A stretch of 64,000 bases of DNA from Pseudovibrio denitrificans JCM 12308 (GCF_001310815.1 NZ_BAZK01000006.1:1-64000); one strand, 5' to 3'. Numbered from the stretch's first letter, positions 1 through 8,860 are shown. The notes: generated by a model not told the origin, from the sequence alone. Translations and numbers: made by a program.

Positions 1-806
1 TCGAAGTTCTCCAGATATCTGGTCACGTCGAGCGCGCAGTCGTAGTCGCGGAACGGGAAGTACTCGCGAGCCGGGATGCCCGGGGCCATGTCTTTGCCGT
101 AGATGATTTCCGGCTCAACCTCCACAATATCGCAGAGCATCCGCACCCACTTCTCGATTGTTAGGATATGCGGATCGGCCAGATTGACCGCTTCGGTCGG
201 CATGGCGTGCATTGCCAGCAGATACAGGATGAAGCTGGCGAGATCTTCCTCATGCAGAAACTGTAGTTTGGTCTGGCCATCCCCCGGCAGAATGATCGGG
301 CGTTCTGTCAGTGCACGGGCCCAGACGAACTGCTCGCGGTCAATGTCGTTGTTTGGTCCGTACAGATAAGGCGGACGGATAGCGACGGCAGGAGTGTGTT
401 CCTGATTGAGCAGGAAGTGATCGGCCTCAGATTTGTCTCTGCCGTAAGCGCCCCAAACAGAGGCGCCGCCAATTGAGTCTTTCTCACTTGGTAGGTGGCC
501 TTTGGTTTCCTTGTAGACCGCAGCACTGGAGAGGTGGATCCACTTTTTGGCGTGAATGCCGAAGGTGTTGAAGGCGATTTCTGACTGCTCACGGGTGTAA
601 GCGCTTGTATCAATTACAGCTTCGTATCTGCCCGCCACTTGCTTCATAGCAAATGGATCGTTCCTGTCAGCGATAAGCTGCTGTGTTCCGGGGACAGGGC
701 GAGACCCTCTGTTGAGCAGGGTTACATTATAGCCCTTCGAAATTAGGGCCGGGATGAGCGATGCACCCACAAAGCCCGATCCACCTATGACTAACAAGTT
801 ATGCAT
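1..806 (-). CDS. NAD-dependent epimerase/dehydratase (SDR), 3' end outside window
   Basis: The frame is open from an ATG at 806 to the window edge, so the C-terminus is missing. The N-terminus reads MHNLLVIGGSGFVGASLIP, a Rossmann fold with the GGSGFVG dinucleotide loop of extended short-chain dehydrogenases. Further on are HLSSAAVYKE and a YGRDKSEAD segment that supplies the Tyr-x3-Lys catalytic pair, then IRPPYLYGPNN, a usual substrate-side motif of sugar-nucleotide epimerases. The family oxidises or epimerises nucleotide sugars or related substrates with NAD(P); the substrate here cannot be read. The gene is divergent from leuB with 188 bp between them. Confidence 0.85.
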   Translation of the reverse strand, partial: MHNLLVIGGSGFVGASLIPALISKGYNVTLLNRGSRPVPGTQQLIADRNDPFAMKQVAGRYEAVIDTSAYTREQSEIAFNTFGIHAKKWIHLSSAAVYKETKGHLPSEKDSIGGASVWGAYGRDKSEADHFLLNQEHTPAVAIRPPYLYGPNNDIDREQFVWARALTERPIILPGDGQTKLQFLHEEDLASFILYLLAMHAMPTEAVNLADPHILTIEKWVRMLCDIVEVEPEIIYGKDMAPGIPAREYFPFRDYDCALDVTRYLENF

Positions 807-994
807 ATTTTGCAGTGCCTTAGAACTGTCTACGCTCAGTTGCCGAAGAGTATCATGGTGGGATTAAAGAAACCTGTCTAAGGCACTATTGTTGAGGACC
901 CATCCATTTTCGTTGAAATATTGAACCTTGCAATAGCAGGGGTGAGGCGGCACAAATGGTCAACTTCAATTTGCAGAAAACGGGATATTGACCC

Positions 995-2115
995 ATGGCA
1001 TCCAACAAGCTCCTGCTTCTTCCTGGTGATGGAATTGGTCCGGAAATTATGGAAGAGGTGAAAAAGGTTATCGCCTGGCTCAACGAGCAGGGCGAAGATA
1101 CTTACGAGTATGACGAAGGCCTTGTTGGTGGCAGCGCGTACGATGCGCACGGCGTTTCCATCTCTGAAGAAGATATGGCGAAAGCACAGGCTGCTGATGC
1201 TGTGATCTTCGGTGCTGTTGGTGGCCCTAAGTGGGACGATGTTCCTTATGAGGTTCGCCCGGAAGCTGGCCTGCTGCGTCTGCGTAAAGACCTTGGCCTG
1301 TTTGCAAACCTGCGCCCTGCGATCTGCTACCCAGCGCTGCTGATGCGTCTTCTCTGAAGCCGGAAGTGATTGAAGGTCTGGACATCCTGATCGTTCGCGA
1401 GCTGACCGGTGGTGTGTACTTCGGTGAGCCAAAAGAGATCATCGAACTGGACAACGGACAGAAGCGCGGTATCGATACGCAGGTTTATGACAGCTACGAA
1501 ATCGAGCGTATTGCTGGTGTTGCGTTTGACCTTGCGCGTACCCGTGACAACAAAGTTTGTTCCATGGAAAAGCGCAATGTTATGAAGTCCGGCGTGCTTT
1601 GGAACGAAGTTGTAACCGCAACGCACAAAGCGAATTACGCTGATGTTGAGCTGGACCACATGCTGGCAGATGCTGGTGGCATGCAGCTGGTTCGCTGGCC
1701 AAAACAGTTTGACGTGATCGTCACTGACAACCTGTTTGGTGATATGCTTTCTGACGTTGCTGCGATGCTGACCGGCTCTCTGGGCATGCTGCCATCTGCT
1801 TCTCTTGGTGCGCCTGATGAGGCAACTGGCAAGCGTAAGGCACTTTATGAGCCAGTGCACGGTTCTGCGCCAGACATCGCGGGCACCGGTGCAGCTAACC
1901 CAATTGCAATGATCGCTAGCTTTGCAATGGCGCTGCGCTACTCCTTCCAGAAGATTGCTGAGGCAGACATGCTTGAAAAAGCGATCTCCAATGCACTGGA
2001 TAAAGGCCTGCGCACCAAAGACATCGCGAAAGAAGGCGAAGCAACCATCACCACCGCACAGATGGGTGATGCCATTGTTGCTGAGCTGACTGCTCTTGCA
2101 GGTGTTTCAGCCTAA
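995..2115 (+). CDS. leuB: 3-isopropylmalate dehydrogenase, frame broken once
   Basis: Catalyses NAD-dependent oxidative decarboxylation of 3-isopropylmalate in leucine synthesis. The start is [19 protein letters not shown]; later come [23 protein letters not shown] and [18 protein letters not shown], all typical of the isocitrate/isopropylmalate dehydrogenase family. The frame breaks near 1339: the first part ends [10 protein letters not shown] and stops at 1357, while the next frame continues [13 protein letters not shown]. Restoring one G (GG read as G) gives [17 protein letters not shown] and a product of about 373 aa, the family length. With every motif preserved, a sequencing deletion is more likely than a true pseudogene. 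The start has only a weak Shine-Dalgarno sequence. A hairpin terminator follows. Confidence 0.93.
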
Positions 2116-2145
2116 GCGACAGCCAAAATTCTAGAGTTTTGAAGT

Positions 2146-2178
2146 AGGGCTTCCGTTGGTTCGGGAGCCCTGTTTTTT
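2146..2178. terminator. Rho-independent terminator between leuB and the convergent hydrolase
   Basis: AGGGCTTCC and GGGAGCCCT form a stem around a short loop, followed by a run of six T at 2173-2178. The T run overlaps the stop codon region of the convergent hydrolase at 2177. Confidence 0.75.
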
Positions 2179-3298
2179 ATTGCATAGGTGGCAGCAGGGG
2201 CTGTGTTGGTTTTGGGCTCGGCAGGTTCACAAACTGCAGCTGGCCGCTGGTTACATCGAAGTCGTCAAAGCTGACGCCGTGGAGCGTCGTGTTCTCGTAG
2301 GTTTTGATGTAGTAGATCTTGTTTTCAATGTCAGCGATGGCGGACCATTGGGTGTAATCGTTGGCTTCTTGTTCTTGCTCTGTGGGGGAGATGGCAGGCC
2401 TTACGAACTTTGGGAATATCGAAGTTGTTCAGCACGTGCTCCATCGTCACCAGCCGATTCTTGTTCAGCTCGGAGGCGTCAATGGTGGAGATCAGCCGAG
2501 AGCCCGAATGAAACGGGAGGGAGGAGTAGGATCACCGGGAATGCCGAGCAGGCCTGATCCCTGACCAAATGGCTCCAGTTCCTGCCCCATAATGGTGGTG
2601 GTGCCGATGTTGAAAGGGGATAGGAACAGGTAGTTGCGGATGTTCTGGGTGTGCCACTCGAAGTCAGGCGAGTTGGTGAGCACGGTGTAAGGATTGTCGT
2701 AGACTTTGATTTCGCCATCAACTGGCTCAATGACGATAGAGAAGCCGGCAGCATCATGCAGCGTGTAATGCAGAGGTGGGATCTCATCCATGTTTGCATA
2801 ATAGGTGCCGACCAGAGAAACCTTATCCAGATTGATCTTGATTTCTTCGACCGTTTTGAAGGTTGAGAGCATCCAGACGAGGAAGTCTACCTGATTGATT
2901 TCCTTAGCTCTCTCTTCTTCGCTACGTGATGGGTTTTTGTAACCAGCAAAGCCGGGGAAATAGAGGGCGCCACCTGAAAGCCCATACTCGTTCATGCCGT
3001 CAACCATAGCGGGGCTATCAAAGATACTAGCGCCGATGACTGCTATCTTGCCTGTCCAGCTGAACCCAATCTCATCGTTGATTTTGGATTGGAACTTGTA
3101 ACCGCGTGGGATGAGCCCAATTTTAGTGGGGATCTGTTTGCCGAACTCCATAGTGCGACCGTACATGCGGATGTTGTCGACGGTGGAAAGGACAAAGCTG
3201 GTGCAGGCGTTTGCTGCAACAGGCTGAAGGACAAAGGCAAACAGGGCCAATGTGCTCTTGAACAAGGCGAACGGTTTGCTGGCAATGCGCTTGAGCAT
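2177..3298 (-). CDS. Exported choloylglycine hydrolase-type (Ntn) amidohydrolase, frame broken twice
   Basis: A signal peptide (MLKRIASKPFALFKSTLALF, ending VAANA) is followed directly by CTSFVLST. The Cys at about residue 32 is thus the N-terminal nucleophile expected for linear C-N amide hydrolases such as penicillin V acylase and bile-salt hydrolase. Later landmarks are MDGMNEYGLSGGALYFPG and VLTNSPDFEWHTQNIRNY. The long frame stops at 2492 after SRFIRALG, but coding continues in other frames (LISTIDASELNKNRLVTMEH, then EQEQEANDYTQWSAIADIEN) to a stop at 2177. Breaks lie near 2498 (probably a lost base) and 2409-2411 (probably an extra T). The bridged protein is about 373 aa. Family members cleave bile salts, beta-lactams or acyl-homoserine lactones; the substrate is unknown. 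The start at 3298 was chosen because it opens the signal peptide. Confidence 0.85.
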
Positions 3299-3513
3299 GG
3301 GGCCTCCGGAGCGGTTCTTTTGCCTGCGATTGTGGGCGAAGAGCGCAAAGGTTCCGTTAGATGGGCCTGCCGTTTTAAGATTGGTTTTTTGGAAGTTTGG
3401 CCACCCGATGTTAATCACGGGAGTTAGCTGTGCCACGCGGTTGCGCTGAAAACAGCACTGCGGCATAAGCGTGGACCAAGAATTTTATGAGAAGCATTGC
3501 TGGAAGGCAGAGC

Positions 3514-3930
3514 ATGGATGAACGTATAAGACCCTTTCTCGGTACCTGGATTTTGGATCCGGATGTCTCAAACTATGAGCAGGGTGCTGTGCCGTGGGGC
3601 GGAAGCCTGACGATCGCCGAGAAGGATGGCGAGATCGGCTTCTTTATGAAAACCGTTGAGGGTGAAGGAGAGACCGTGGAAGCGAACTTCTCTGGTATTC
3701 CGGATGGTGAAGACCGCCCGATGCCGGAAAACCCGTTTGCTGATACGCTTTCCCTTTCTCTGAACACAGATGGTGATCTGGTTTCTGAAGCCAAGCGTGG
3801 TGGCCTGACTATTATGGTTGCCAAGCGTGAGCTGAACGAAGATGGCTCGCAGCTGACTGTTTATCAAACTGTACACCTGCTGGATGCAGGTTCGTTTACC
3901 AACGAAGCGGTTTACGTAAGAGCGCACTAA
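3514..3930 (+). CDS. Hypothetical protein, about 138 aa
   Basis: I do not recognise a named family. The protein begins MDERIRPFLGTWILDPDVSNY and has alternating hydrophobic and polar stretches (GSLTIAEKDGEIGFFMKTVE) that suggest a small beta-barrel such as lipocalin or DUF1579-like folds; LGTWILDP resembles the 'GTW' opening of such proteins. There is no signal peptide or membrane segment. The ATG at 3514 follows GGAAGG at 3502-3507 with good spacing, so it is preferred over an upstream ATG at 3487. The gene is divergent from the exported hydrolase. Confidence 0.75.
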   Translation: MDERIRPFLGTWILDPDVSNYEQGAVPWGGSLTIAEKDGEIGFFMKTVEGEGETVEANFSGIPDGEDRPMPENPFADTLSLSLNTDGDLVSEAKRGGLTIMVAKRELNEDGSQLTVYQTVHLLDAGSFTNEAVYVRAH

Positions 3931-4003
3931 GCGGTTTAAACCTGCCTTAGCTTCTCTTTGCTGGACTTGGTTGCATCAAACAAGAACAAGACTGGATGCA
4001 ACC

Positions 4004-4528
4004 ATGTTCAAGCGCAGATTGCTCTTAAGTGCGGCGGGCGCCTTTGCTGCGGGGATAGTTTCGTTTTCGTCAGGAGCGAATAGCCTTTCTTTCGAAGGCG
4101 TCCCTTATGTTGACGATCGCAGCTCTCCTGTCGGGGTTCTGGAAAGTTACTATTTCGCAATTCTTCGCCAAGCTTATCCTCAGGCATTCAGCTACTTCCG
4201 CAGCCCTCCCGGTGCTTTTGAGGATTGGAAGAATGATTTTCGCGATGAAGTGAAGTTTCAGCTGCGATATGGAAAAGTCGAACCAATTCCGAGCAAGCCA
4301 CAACCGGGTATGACCCAGATCTATTGGAAGCTCCCTGTAGCTGTGAAGTTGCACTACAAAGACGGAAGTTCCCAAGTTTACGCCGGTTGTTATGTATTTC
4401 ATATGGCGATGCCAGATACGATTACTGAACCGCCATACTCTCCAATAACGATCGAAAGCGTTGATATTGGACCTTCTGATAAGCCTCTGGATGATGCGAA
4501 ACCTGCTAGCTGCGATGACGATGAGTAG
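4004..4528 (+). CDS. Hypothetical exported protein
   Basis: The ATG at 4004 opens MFKRRLLLSAAGAFAAGIVSF, an N-region with KRR followed by a hydrophobic core, as in a signal peptide; an ATG further upstream would spoil this. The mature part contains VGVLESYYFAILRQAYPQAFSYF and DGSSQVYAGCYVFHMA, which suggests an NTF2-like or DUF4864-like fold of exported proteins, but I cannot assign a family. It ends in an acidic tail (ASCDDDE). The gene stands alone, convergent with the acetyltransferase that follows. Confidence 0.7.
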   Translation: MFKRRLLLSAAGAFAAGIVSFSSGANSLSFEGVPYVDDRSSPVGVLESYYFAILRQAYPQAFSYFRSPPGAFEDWKNDFRDEVKFQLRYGKVEPIPSKPQPGMTQIYWKLPVAVKLHYKDGSSQVYAGCYVFHMAMPDTITEPPYSPITIESVDIGPSDKPLDDAKPASCDDDE

Positions 4529-4534
4529 CTGCTT

Positions 4535-5044
4535 TTATTTAGCTGAGAAGGCTTCGGAATAAGCGACGGTACCGGTTGGCGTCTCTCCTTCAAAGGTGTG
4601 CTGCATGAAGTATTCTGCTGGCACGCCGGGGAAGGTGAGGCTTTCTGCCTGCTGGAAGCCAAAGCGGCTGTAGTACTTCGGCTCTCCAAGCAAAACGACG
4701 CCTTTTGCGCCACGCTGCTTGATTTGCTGCATGCCTTCCATAATGAGGGCGGCACCAAAGCCTTTGCCTTGATGTTTCGGCACAATTGCCACCGGGCCAA
4801 GACCATACCAACCTTTGTCTTCACCGTCGATTTTTACTGGAGAGAAGGCAATGTGGCCTACCATGCCGCCTGCCTGTCCCGCGATGAGTGACAAGCTCAG
4901 CTCCCCGTTCTCGCGCAGTTGATCGACAATCAGGTGCTCGGTTGGTTTTGCACCGGGTTCATGGTGCGGATGGTTCTCAAAAGCTACGTAAACAAGATCG
5001 CGGATGATTTCGATGTCAGATGGTAGCTCTGCGCGGATGATCAT
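4535..5044 (-). CDS. GNAT-family N-acetyltransferase (YhbS-like)
   Basis: A protein of 169 aa that fits the Gcn5-related acetyltransferase fold. The acetyl-CoA pyrophosphate-binding loop is visible as VPKHQGKGFGAALIMEGM (Q-x-x-G-x-G/A), and a following strand reads GVVLLGEPKYYSRFGF, the usual YhbS-type ending of the fold (GDPxYYxRFGF). It would transfer an acetyl group from acetyl-CoA to an unknown small molecule or protein. It stands alone between a convergent exported protein and a four-helix membrane protein on the same strand. Confidence 0.88.
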   Translation of the reverse strand: MIIRAELPSDIEIIRDLVYVAFENHPHHEPGAKPTEHLIVDQLRENGELSLSLIAGQAGGMVGHIAFSPVKIDGEDKGWYGLGPVAIVPKHQGKGFGAALIMEGMQQIKQRGAKGVVLLGEPKYYSRFGFQQAESLTFPGVPAEYFMQHTFEGETPTGTVAYSEAFSAK

Positions 5045-5113
5045 TGGTGTTGTCCGATGTTTTTAGTTCGGCCTTTATGCCGCAAAGACTGGGGCGTTGT
5101 CTAACTTGTTCCG

Positions 5114-5611
5114 TTAGAGATACCCAAACATGCGACCGCATATGAGGACGCCGAGCCAGCTGAACAGGGAGATAAAGCCAGCGGACTTGAAACGCGGGAT
5201 GGTTCCGCGGGAATCCACTTGTGCCAGATAGCGCCAAGGCTTGTTGAAGCGAAGGAGCAGCGCGTTCAGCAAGGCAAGCACGAAGAAGCCAGACTTAGCC
5301 CAGAAAATTGGGGCATTGACGTAGACCTGAGCTTTGGCTGAGAGCAGGAAGATGCCGGTTGCGATGGCGATCAGGCCTCCCAGAAATGCAATGCGAGTGA
5401 GAGGACGTGCCAGATCATAAAGCGGGATCGAACGCCACATGCCCATCATGCGCAGGTCCAGCGGCACAAGGGAGCCGAACAACATGGCCAGACCAACGAT
5501 GTGGCCTGTATTGATTGCCGGATAGACCCACCATGCATACTTGAAGACCTCTGGCAGCTGAGAGCGCTCGAGATCGACAGCAAGTGCTTGCAATTGAGAA
5601 AGTAGATCCAT
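5114..5611 (-). CDS. Integral membrane protein, four helices (DUF6644-like)
   Basis: The start was set at an ATG at 5611, preceded by GGAAT; another ATG lies one codon upstream at 5614. Four hydrophobic segments are visible, among them INTGHIVGLAMLFGSLVPLDL, IAFLGGLIAIATGIFLLSA, IFWAKSGFFVLALLNALLL and ISLFSWLGVLICGRMFGYL. A histidine in the first segment (NTGHIVGLAM) and the PLDLR motif resemble a bacterial family of small membrane proteins of unknown function that I remember as DUF6644. It could bind haem through the histidine, which is only a guess. The gene is divergent from the comB-like gene. Confidence 0.78.
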   Translation of the reverse strand: MDLLSQLQALAVDLERSQLPEVFKYAWWVYPAINTGHIVGLAMLFGSLVPLDLRMMGMWRSIPLYDLARPLTRIAFLGGLIAIATGIFLLSAKAQVYVNAPIFWAKSGFFVLALLNALLLRFNKPWRYLAQVDSRGTIPRFKSAGFISLFSWLGVLICGRMFGYL

Positions 5612-5729
5612 CATTATTCCGTTGTGATTTTGACTGCTTCTCTCAGACTGAGTGCAGAAGCGGTGCCATGCAAGAATTGATTGGTGCTCTTTTTCAGGTG
5701 CCCACGGTTTTATCATTTTGAGGTTGTTT

Positions 5730-6436
5730 ATGGCTGACTTTGTGCATGTGGAGTGGGGGCGTAATGCAAGCAGCGATGGCTATGCTGCAACCGTTATCGT
5801 TGACTGCCTGAGCTTTTCAACGGCGACTGGTGTCGCTTGTGGCAGAGGTGCCTTAGTGGTGCCTGTTGCTGATCGGGAAGAAGGGCAGAAACTTGCCGTT
5901 GAGATCGGTGGTGTTTGTGCTCAAGCGCCGGGAAGGAGGGCTTTCGCTGTCGCCACCAACACTGATGGGGCTGTCTGCCGATGAGGTGCTGGTGCTGCCC
6001 AGCTAACGGGGCGACGCTGTCTACTTTGCCAAGAGAAGGGCGGGTGTTTGCCGGTGCTCTGCGGAATGCTTCAGCGATTGCTGCTTATCTTGCTGAGACT
6101 CCCGGGAAGGTTCTACTGCTTGCTGCGGGAGAAGAATGGCCAGATAGCAGTCTGCGACCAGCATTCGAAGACCAGATCGCCTGTGGTGCTATCGCGCATT
6201 TTCTTGGGTGTTCTTTGTCGTCCGAAGCCTCGCTGGCACACGCTGGCTACCTCTCCTGCGCAGATGTTTTGCATAGCGCTTTGGAAGGCTGTGTCAGCGG
6301 TCAGGAGCTAACGCATCGCGGCTATGCGGCGGATGTTGAGTGGGCGGTGCAACTGAACGCGGAGCGCTGTGTGCCTGAGTTGCGGCAGGTTCAGCGTGGG
6401 GGACAGTTTGTGAATGCGTTTGAAGATGTGAGCTAG
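5730..6436 (+). CDS. 2-phosphosulfolactate phosphatase (ComB) family protein, frame broken twice
   Basis: The start MADFVHVEWGRNASSDGYAATVIVDCLSFSTATGVACGRGA matches the ComB family, an Mg-dependent phosphatase known in coenzyme M synthesis and common in bacteria with unknown roles. The frame is lost near 5931 and again near 6003. The middle frame reads EGGLSLSPPTLMGLSADEVLVLPS and the last NGATLSTLPREGRVFAGALRNASAIA, so the joined product would contain the family motif around LPS(P)NGAT. Each break is either one extra base or two missing bases. The rest of the protein, through LAAGEEW and the C-terminal half, is intact. With two lesions, true decay is possible. GAGG at 5720-5723 serves the ATG. 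Confidence 0.75.
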
Positions 6437-6455
6437 AGGCATCCGGAGATGCCTC
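6436..6455. terminator. Possible bidirectional terminator hairpin
   Basis: GAGGCATC and GATGCCTC form a perfect 8-bp stem with a CGGA loop between the convergent comB-like and lipoprotein genes. There is no clear T run, so its function is uncertain. Confidence 0.35.
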
Positions 6456-6475
6456 CACTCTGTATTGAGCTTAGA

Positions 6476-7179
6476 TTACTGCCCGAAGTTGATGGTGCCC
6501 ACGAGCTCCATGCCATCAGATTTGATGTGCTGTGAGGAGACGTCTGAGAGCTGGATGAGCAGGTTGTCGCGACGCTGCAGAGAGAATTTCATCTGACGTA
6601 CATTGCCATATGCGGTGCCGTTTACGAAGACACCAGATCCGATGAATGAAATCTGCTCACGCGTGTCGTTCTGCAGGTCGATAGTGATCTCGGCGCCGTC
6701 GCTGTAGAGTTTGGAGCCGGTCAGCTCATTATCAAGCTCTTTGGTGAAAACGTCGTAGGTGTCACCTTTAGCGATCAGCACCAGCTTTTCCTTTGGTGTT
6801 TCCTGATCATAGCCGATCAGAACACCGTATGGCTGCTGGATTTTGGTTTCTGTAACGTTGCTCTGCCAGGAACCGATATGAACTGGCACGCTTGCGCTGA
6901 AGGAGATTTTGCGATCAATACTGCCGGAATCGCGCGCGCAGCCTTTGAATTCAACGTTCTGGAAGTAACGATTTAGAGACGGCTCAACCTTGCCGCGGAT
7001 TTTGTCGCAATCTTCCTGGGAGAAAGTACCTGTGCCAACGAGCTGGATTGGGGCGTAGATTGGTTTGTCTGCGGTGTCTTCAGTCAGATCACTCGCATAC
7101 AGGGAGACCTGTGTTTCATAGTTACACGCGGTTACGGTCAGTCCAATAAACAGGCTGATAAGATCTTGGTGTATTTCAT
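6476..7179 (-). CDS. Putative lipoprotein, frame broken once in the signal peptide
   Basis: An ATG at 7179 gives MKYTKIL and then a stop; in the next frame the sequence runs ISLFIGLTVTACNYETQVSLYASDL. Restoring one A (AA read as A near 7159) gives MKYTKILISLFIGLTVTAC, a signal peptide with the lipobox LTVTAC and a lipidated Cys. The remaining frame is open for about 215 residues to a stop at 6476 and includes EFKGCARDSGSIDRKISFSASVPVHIGSW. I recognise no enzymatic domain. The full product would be about 234 aa, attached to a membrane leaflet. Its role is unknown. Confidence 0.7.
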
Positions 7180-7557
7180 TGTTAACTCTGCGCCGCTCGT
7201 TAAAGTTTAGGTATGCTCATGAATTCGCAGTTCAGGAGCAAGCTATCTTGAAGATTAAATTGCGTTTAAAATATTATTAGTTGCTCGATATGACGTGTGC
7301 AAGTCATAGTTGCTGCGACCTTTGAGACAGCTCAGGAGTGAGCCTGCGATGCGGGGTGCTCACTTTTGAGATTATGTCAGCCTTATTTCGGTGATTATTA
7401 AGTGTTTCGGTGAAAACTGACTGAAATCCGTGGTTTCCTGATGTGGCGAAGTGACAGAAGTTTGGCCTCTCCAAATTGCCCAAGATATGCCTGTTGACAA
7501 ATGAGGTTGATATAGGCAATTTCTGCGCGACCAATTTTAGGGGCAGAGTTTAGCAGC
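7180..7557. other. Intergenic region upstream of the asd leader
   Basis: I see no supportable gene in these 378 bp. It should hold the promoter of the leader-asd transcript and that of the lipoprotein. Short frames on the minus strand across 7304-7676 run antisense to the Thr-rich leader and look like shadows. Confidence 0.5.
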
Positions 7558-7683
7558 ATGATGTTTGCGATGACCAACATGAAGACGACCATGAAACGTG
7601 CGATGACCGCGCGCATGGCTTCTGTTGCGCTCAAAACTGCTACCACAAAAACCACCACTAAAACGACAAAGACCACCGCCTGA
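7558..7683 (+). CDS. Thr/Met/Lys-rich leader peptide upstream of asd (candidate attenuator)
   Basis: A 41-codon ORF ends 111 bp before asd. I count 14 Thr, 7 Met and 6 Lys, so 27 of 41 residues are end products of the pathway branching at aspartate semialdehyde. The last 15 residues are TATTKTTTKTTKTTA. This is the composition expected of a leader peptide whose translation senses charged tRNAs, as thrL does for the E. coli thrABC operon. Several in-frame ATGs (7558, 7561, 7570, 7579, 7591) leave the start uncertain; the ribosome-binding site is weak. It is followed by a GC-rich hairpin at 7701-7725 and pyrimidine tracts that could pair with the asd Shine-Dalgarno. The regulatory role is inferred from composition and position. 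Confidence 0.65.
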   Translation: MMFAMTNMKTTMKRAMTARMASVALKTATTKTTTKTTKTTA

Positions 7684-7688
7684 CGGTG

Positions 7689-7786
7689 CCTCTCTTTCCC
7701 GCGCTCTCCCCGGGACGGAGGGCGCTAGAGGGCCAGACCGGGGGTGGAACGCTCCTCGGCGGCTCAGCGGGGGAGACGAAAGAGGA
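7689..7786 (+). promoter_or_regulatory. asd: Candidate attenuator structures in the asd 5' leader
   Basis: Directly after the leader stop codon, GCGCTCTCC (7701-7709) pairs with GGAGGGCGC (7717-7725) around a 7-nt loop. There is no T run after it, so a simple intrinsic terminator is unlikely. The pyrimidine tract at 7689-7711 (CCTCTCTTT, then TCTCCCC) could instead pair with purines at 7770-7786, which include the asd Shine-Dalgarno AGAGGA. The two foldings share TCTCC, so a ribosome stalled on the leader might decide between an open and a blocked start site. I paired these by eye without energy calculations. Confidence 0.4.
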
Positions 7787-7794
7787 CAGAACCA

Positions 7795-8832
7795 ATGGGT
7801 TATAAGGTTGCGATTGCAGGTGCTACCGGCAATGTGGGCGCAGAAATGCTGGACATTCTGGCTGAGCGTGGTTTCCCTGCTGATGAAGTGATCGCGCTGG
7901 CGTCACGTCGCTCTCAGGGCAAAGAGATTTCCTTCGGCGATAAGACCCTGAAAGTTCAGGCGATGGAGAACTTCGACTTCTCTTCCGTCGATATCTGCCT
8001 GATGTCTGCTGGTGGTTCTATCGCGAAAGAGTGGGCACCAAAGATTGCTGCGAAGGGCTGCGTTGTCATCGATAACTCTTCTGCATGGCGTTATGATGCG
8101 GATGTGCCGCTGATCGTGCCTGAAGTGAATGCTGACGATATCGTTGACTTCAAGAAGAAGAACATCATCGCGAACCCGAACTGTTCTACTGCACAGCTGG
8201 TTGTTGCGCTGAAGCCGATCCACGAAAAGGCTGGCATCAAGCGTCTTGTTGTTTCCACCTACCAGTCCGTTTCTGGTGGCGGTAAAGAAGCGATGGACGA
8301 GCTGTTCAATCAGACCCGCGCTGTGTTCGTGAACGATCCGATTGAGCCGCAGAAGTTCACTAAGCGCATTGCGTTTAACGTGATCCCGCACATCGACGAG
8401 TTCATGGAAGACGGTTACACCAAGGAAGAGTGGAAGGTTCTGGCTGAGACCAAGAAGATGCTCGATCCGACCATCAAAGTAACCTGTACCGCTGTACGCG
8501 TGCCTGTGTTCGTTGGTCACTCCGAGTCCGTTAATATGGAACTGGAAAACCCGCTCTCTCCTGAAGAAGCACAGGATCTGCTGCGTGAAGCGCCAGGTAT
8601 TCTGGTTGTCGACAAGCGTGAAGATGGTGGCTACGTCACTCCTTACGAGTGTGCTGGTGAAGATGCGACTTACGTTTCTCGTATCCGTGAAGATGCGACC
8701 GTTGAGAACGGCCTGAACATGTGGGTTGTTTCGGATAACCTGCGTAAAGGTGCTGCACTAAACACCGTGCAGATCGCTGAGGTTCTGGTGAACCGCGGCC
8801 TGATCAAGCCAAAAGCAGAAGCTGCTGCATAA
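7795..8832 (+). CDS. asd: Aspartate-semialdehyde dehydrogenase
   Basis: Reduces aspartyl phosphate to aspartate semialdehyde with NADPH, the branch point to lysine/diaminopimelate, threonine and methionine. The 345-aa protein begins MGYKVAIAGATGNVGAEML, with the GATGNVG nucleotide-binding loop. The catalytic Cys is about residue 130 in ANPNCSTAQ. Further motifs are YQSVSGGGKEAMDEL and the late basic/acidic segment FVGHSESVNMELE. The ATG at 7795 is preceded by AGAGGA, and it starts precisely at the Rossmann strand, so an in-frame start at 7744 is not needed. It is preceded by a Thr/Met/Lys-rich leader ORF and followed by a strong terminator. Confidence 0.97.
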   Translation: MGYKVAIAGATGNVGAEMLDILAERGFPADEVIALASRRSQGKEISFGDKTLKVQAMENFDFSSVDICLMSAGGSIAKEWAPKIAAKGCVVIDNSSAWRYDADVPLIVPEVNADDIVDFKKKNIIANPNCSTAQLVVALKPIHEKAGIKRLVVSTYQSVSGGGKEAMDELFNQTRAVFVNDPIEPQKFTKRIAFNVIPHIDEFMEDGYTKEEWKVLAETKKMLDPTIKVTCTAVRVPVFVGHSESVNMELENPLSPEEAQDLLREAPGILVVDKREDGGYVTPYECAGEDATYVSRIREDATVENGLNMWVVSDNLRKGAALNTVQIAEVLVNRGLIKPKAEAAA

Positions 8833-8860
8833 GCTGAAAAGCATGCTATGAGATTACGAA

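Noticed and set aside
7398..7676. Val-rich 92-codon minus-strand ORF
   Set aside because: It is the complement of the Thr-rich leader ORF; its Val runs mirror the ACC/ACA codons on the plus strand.
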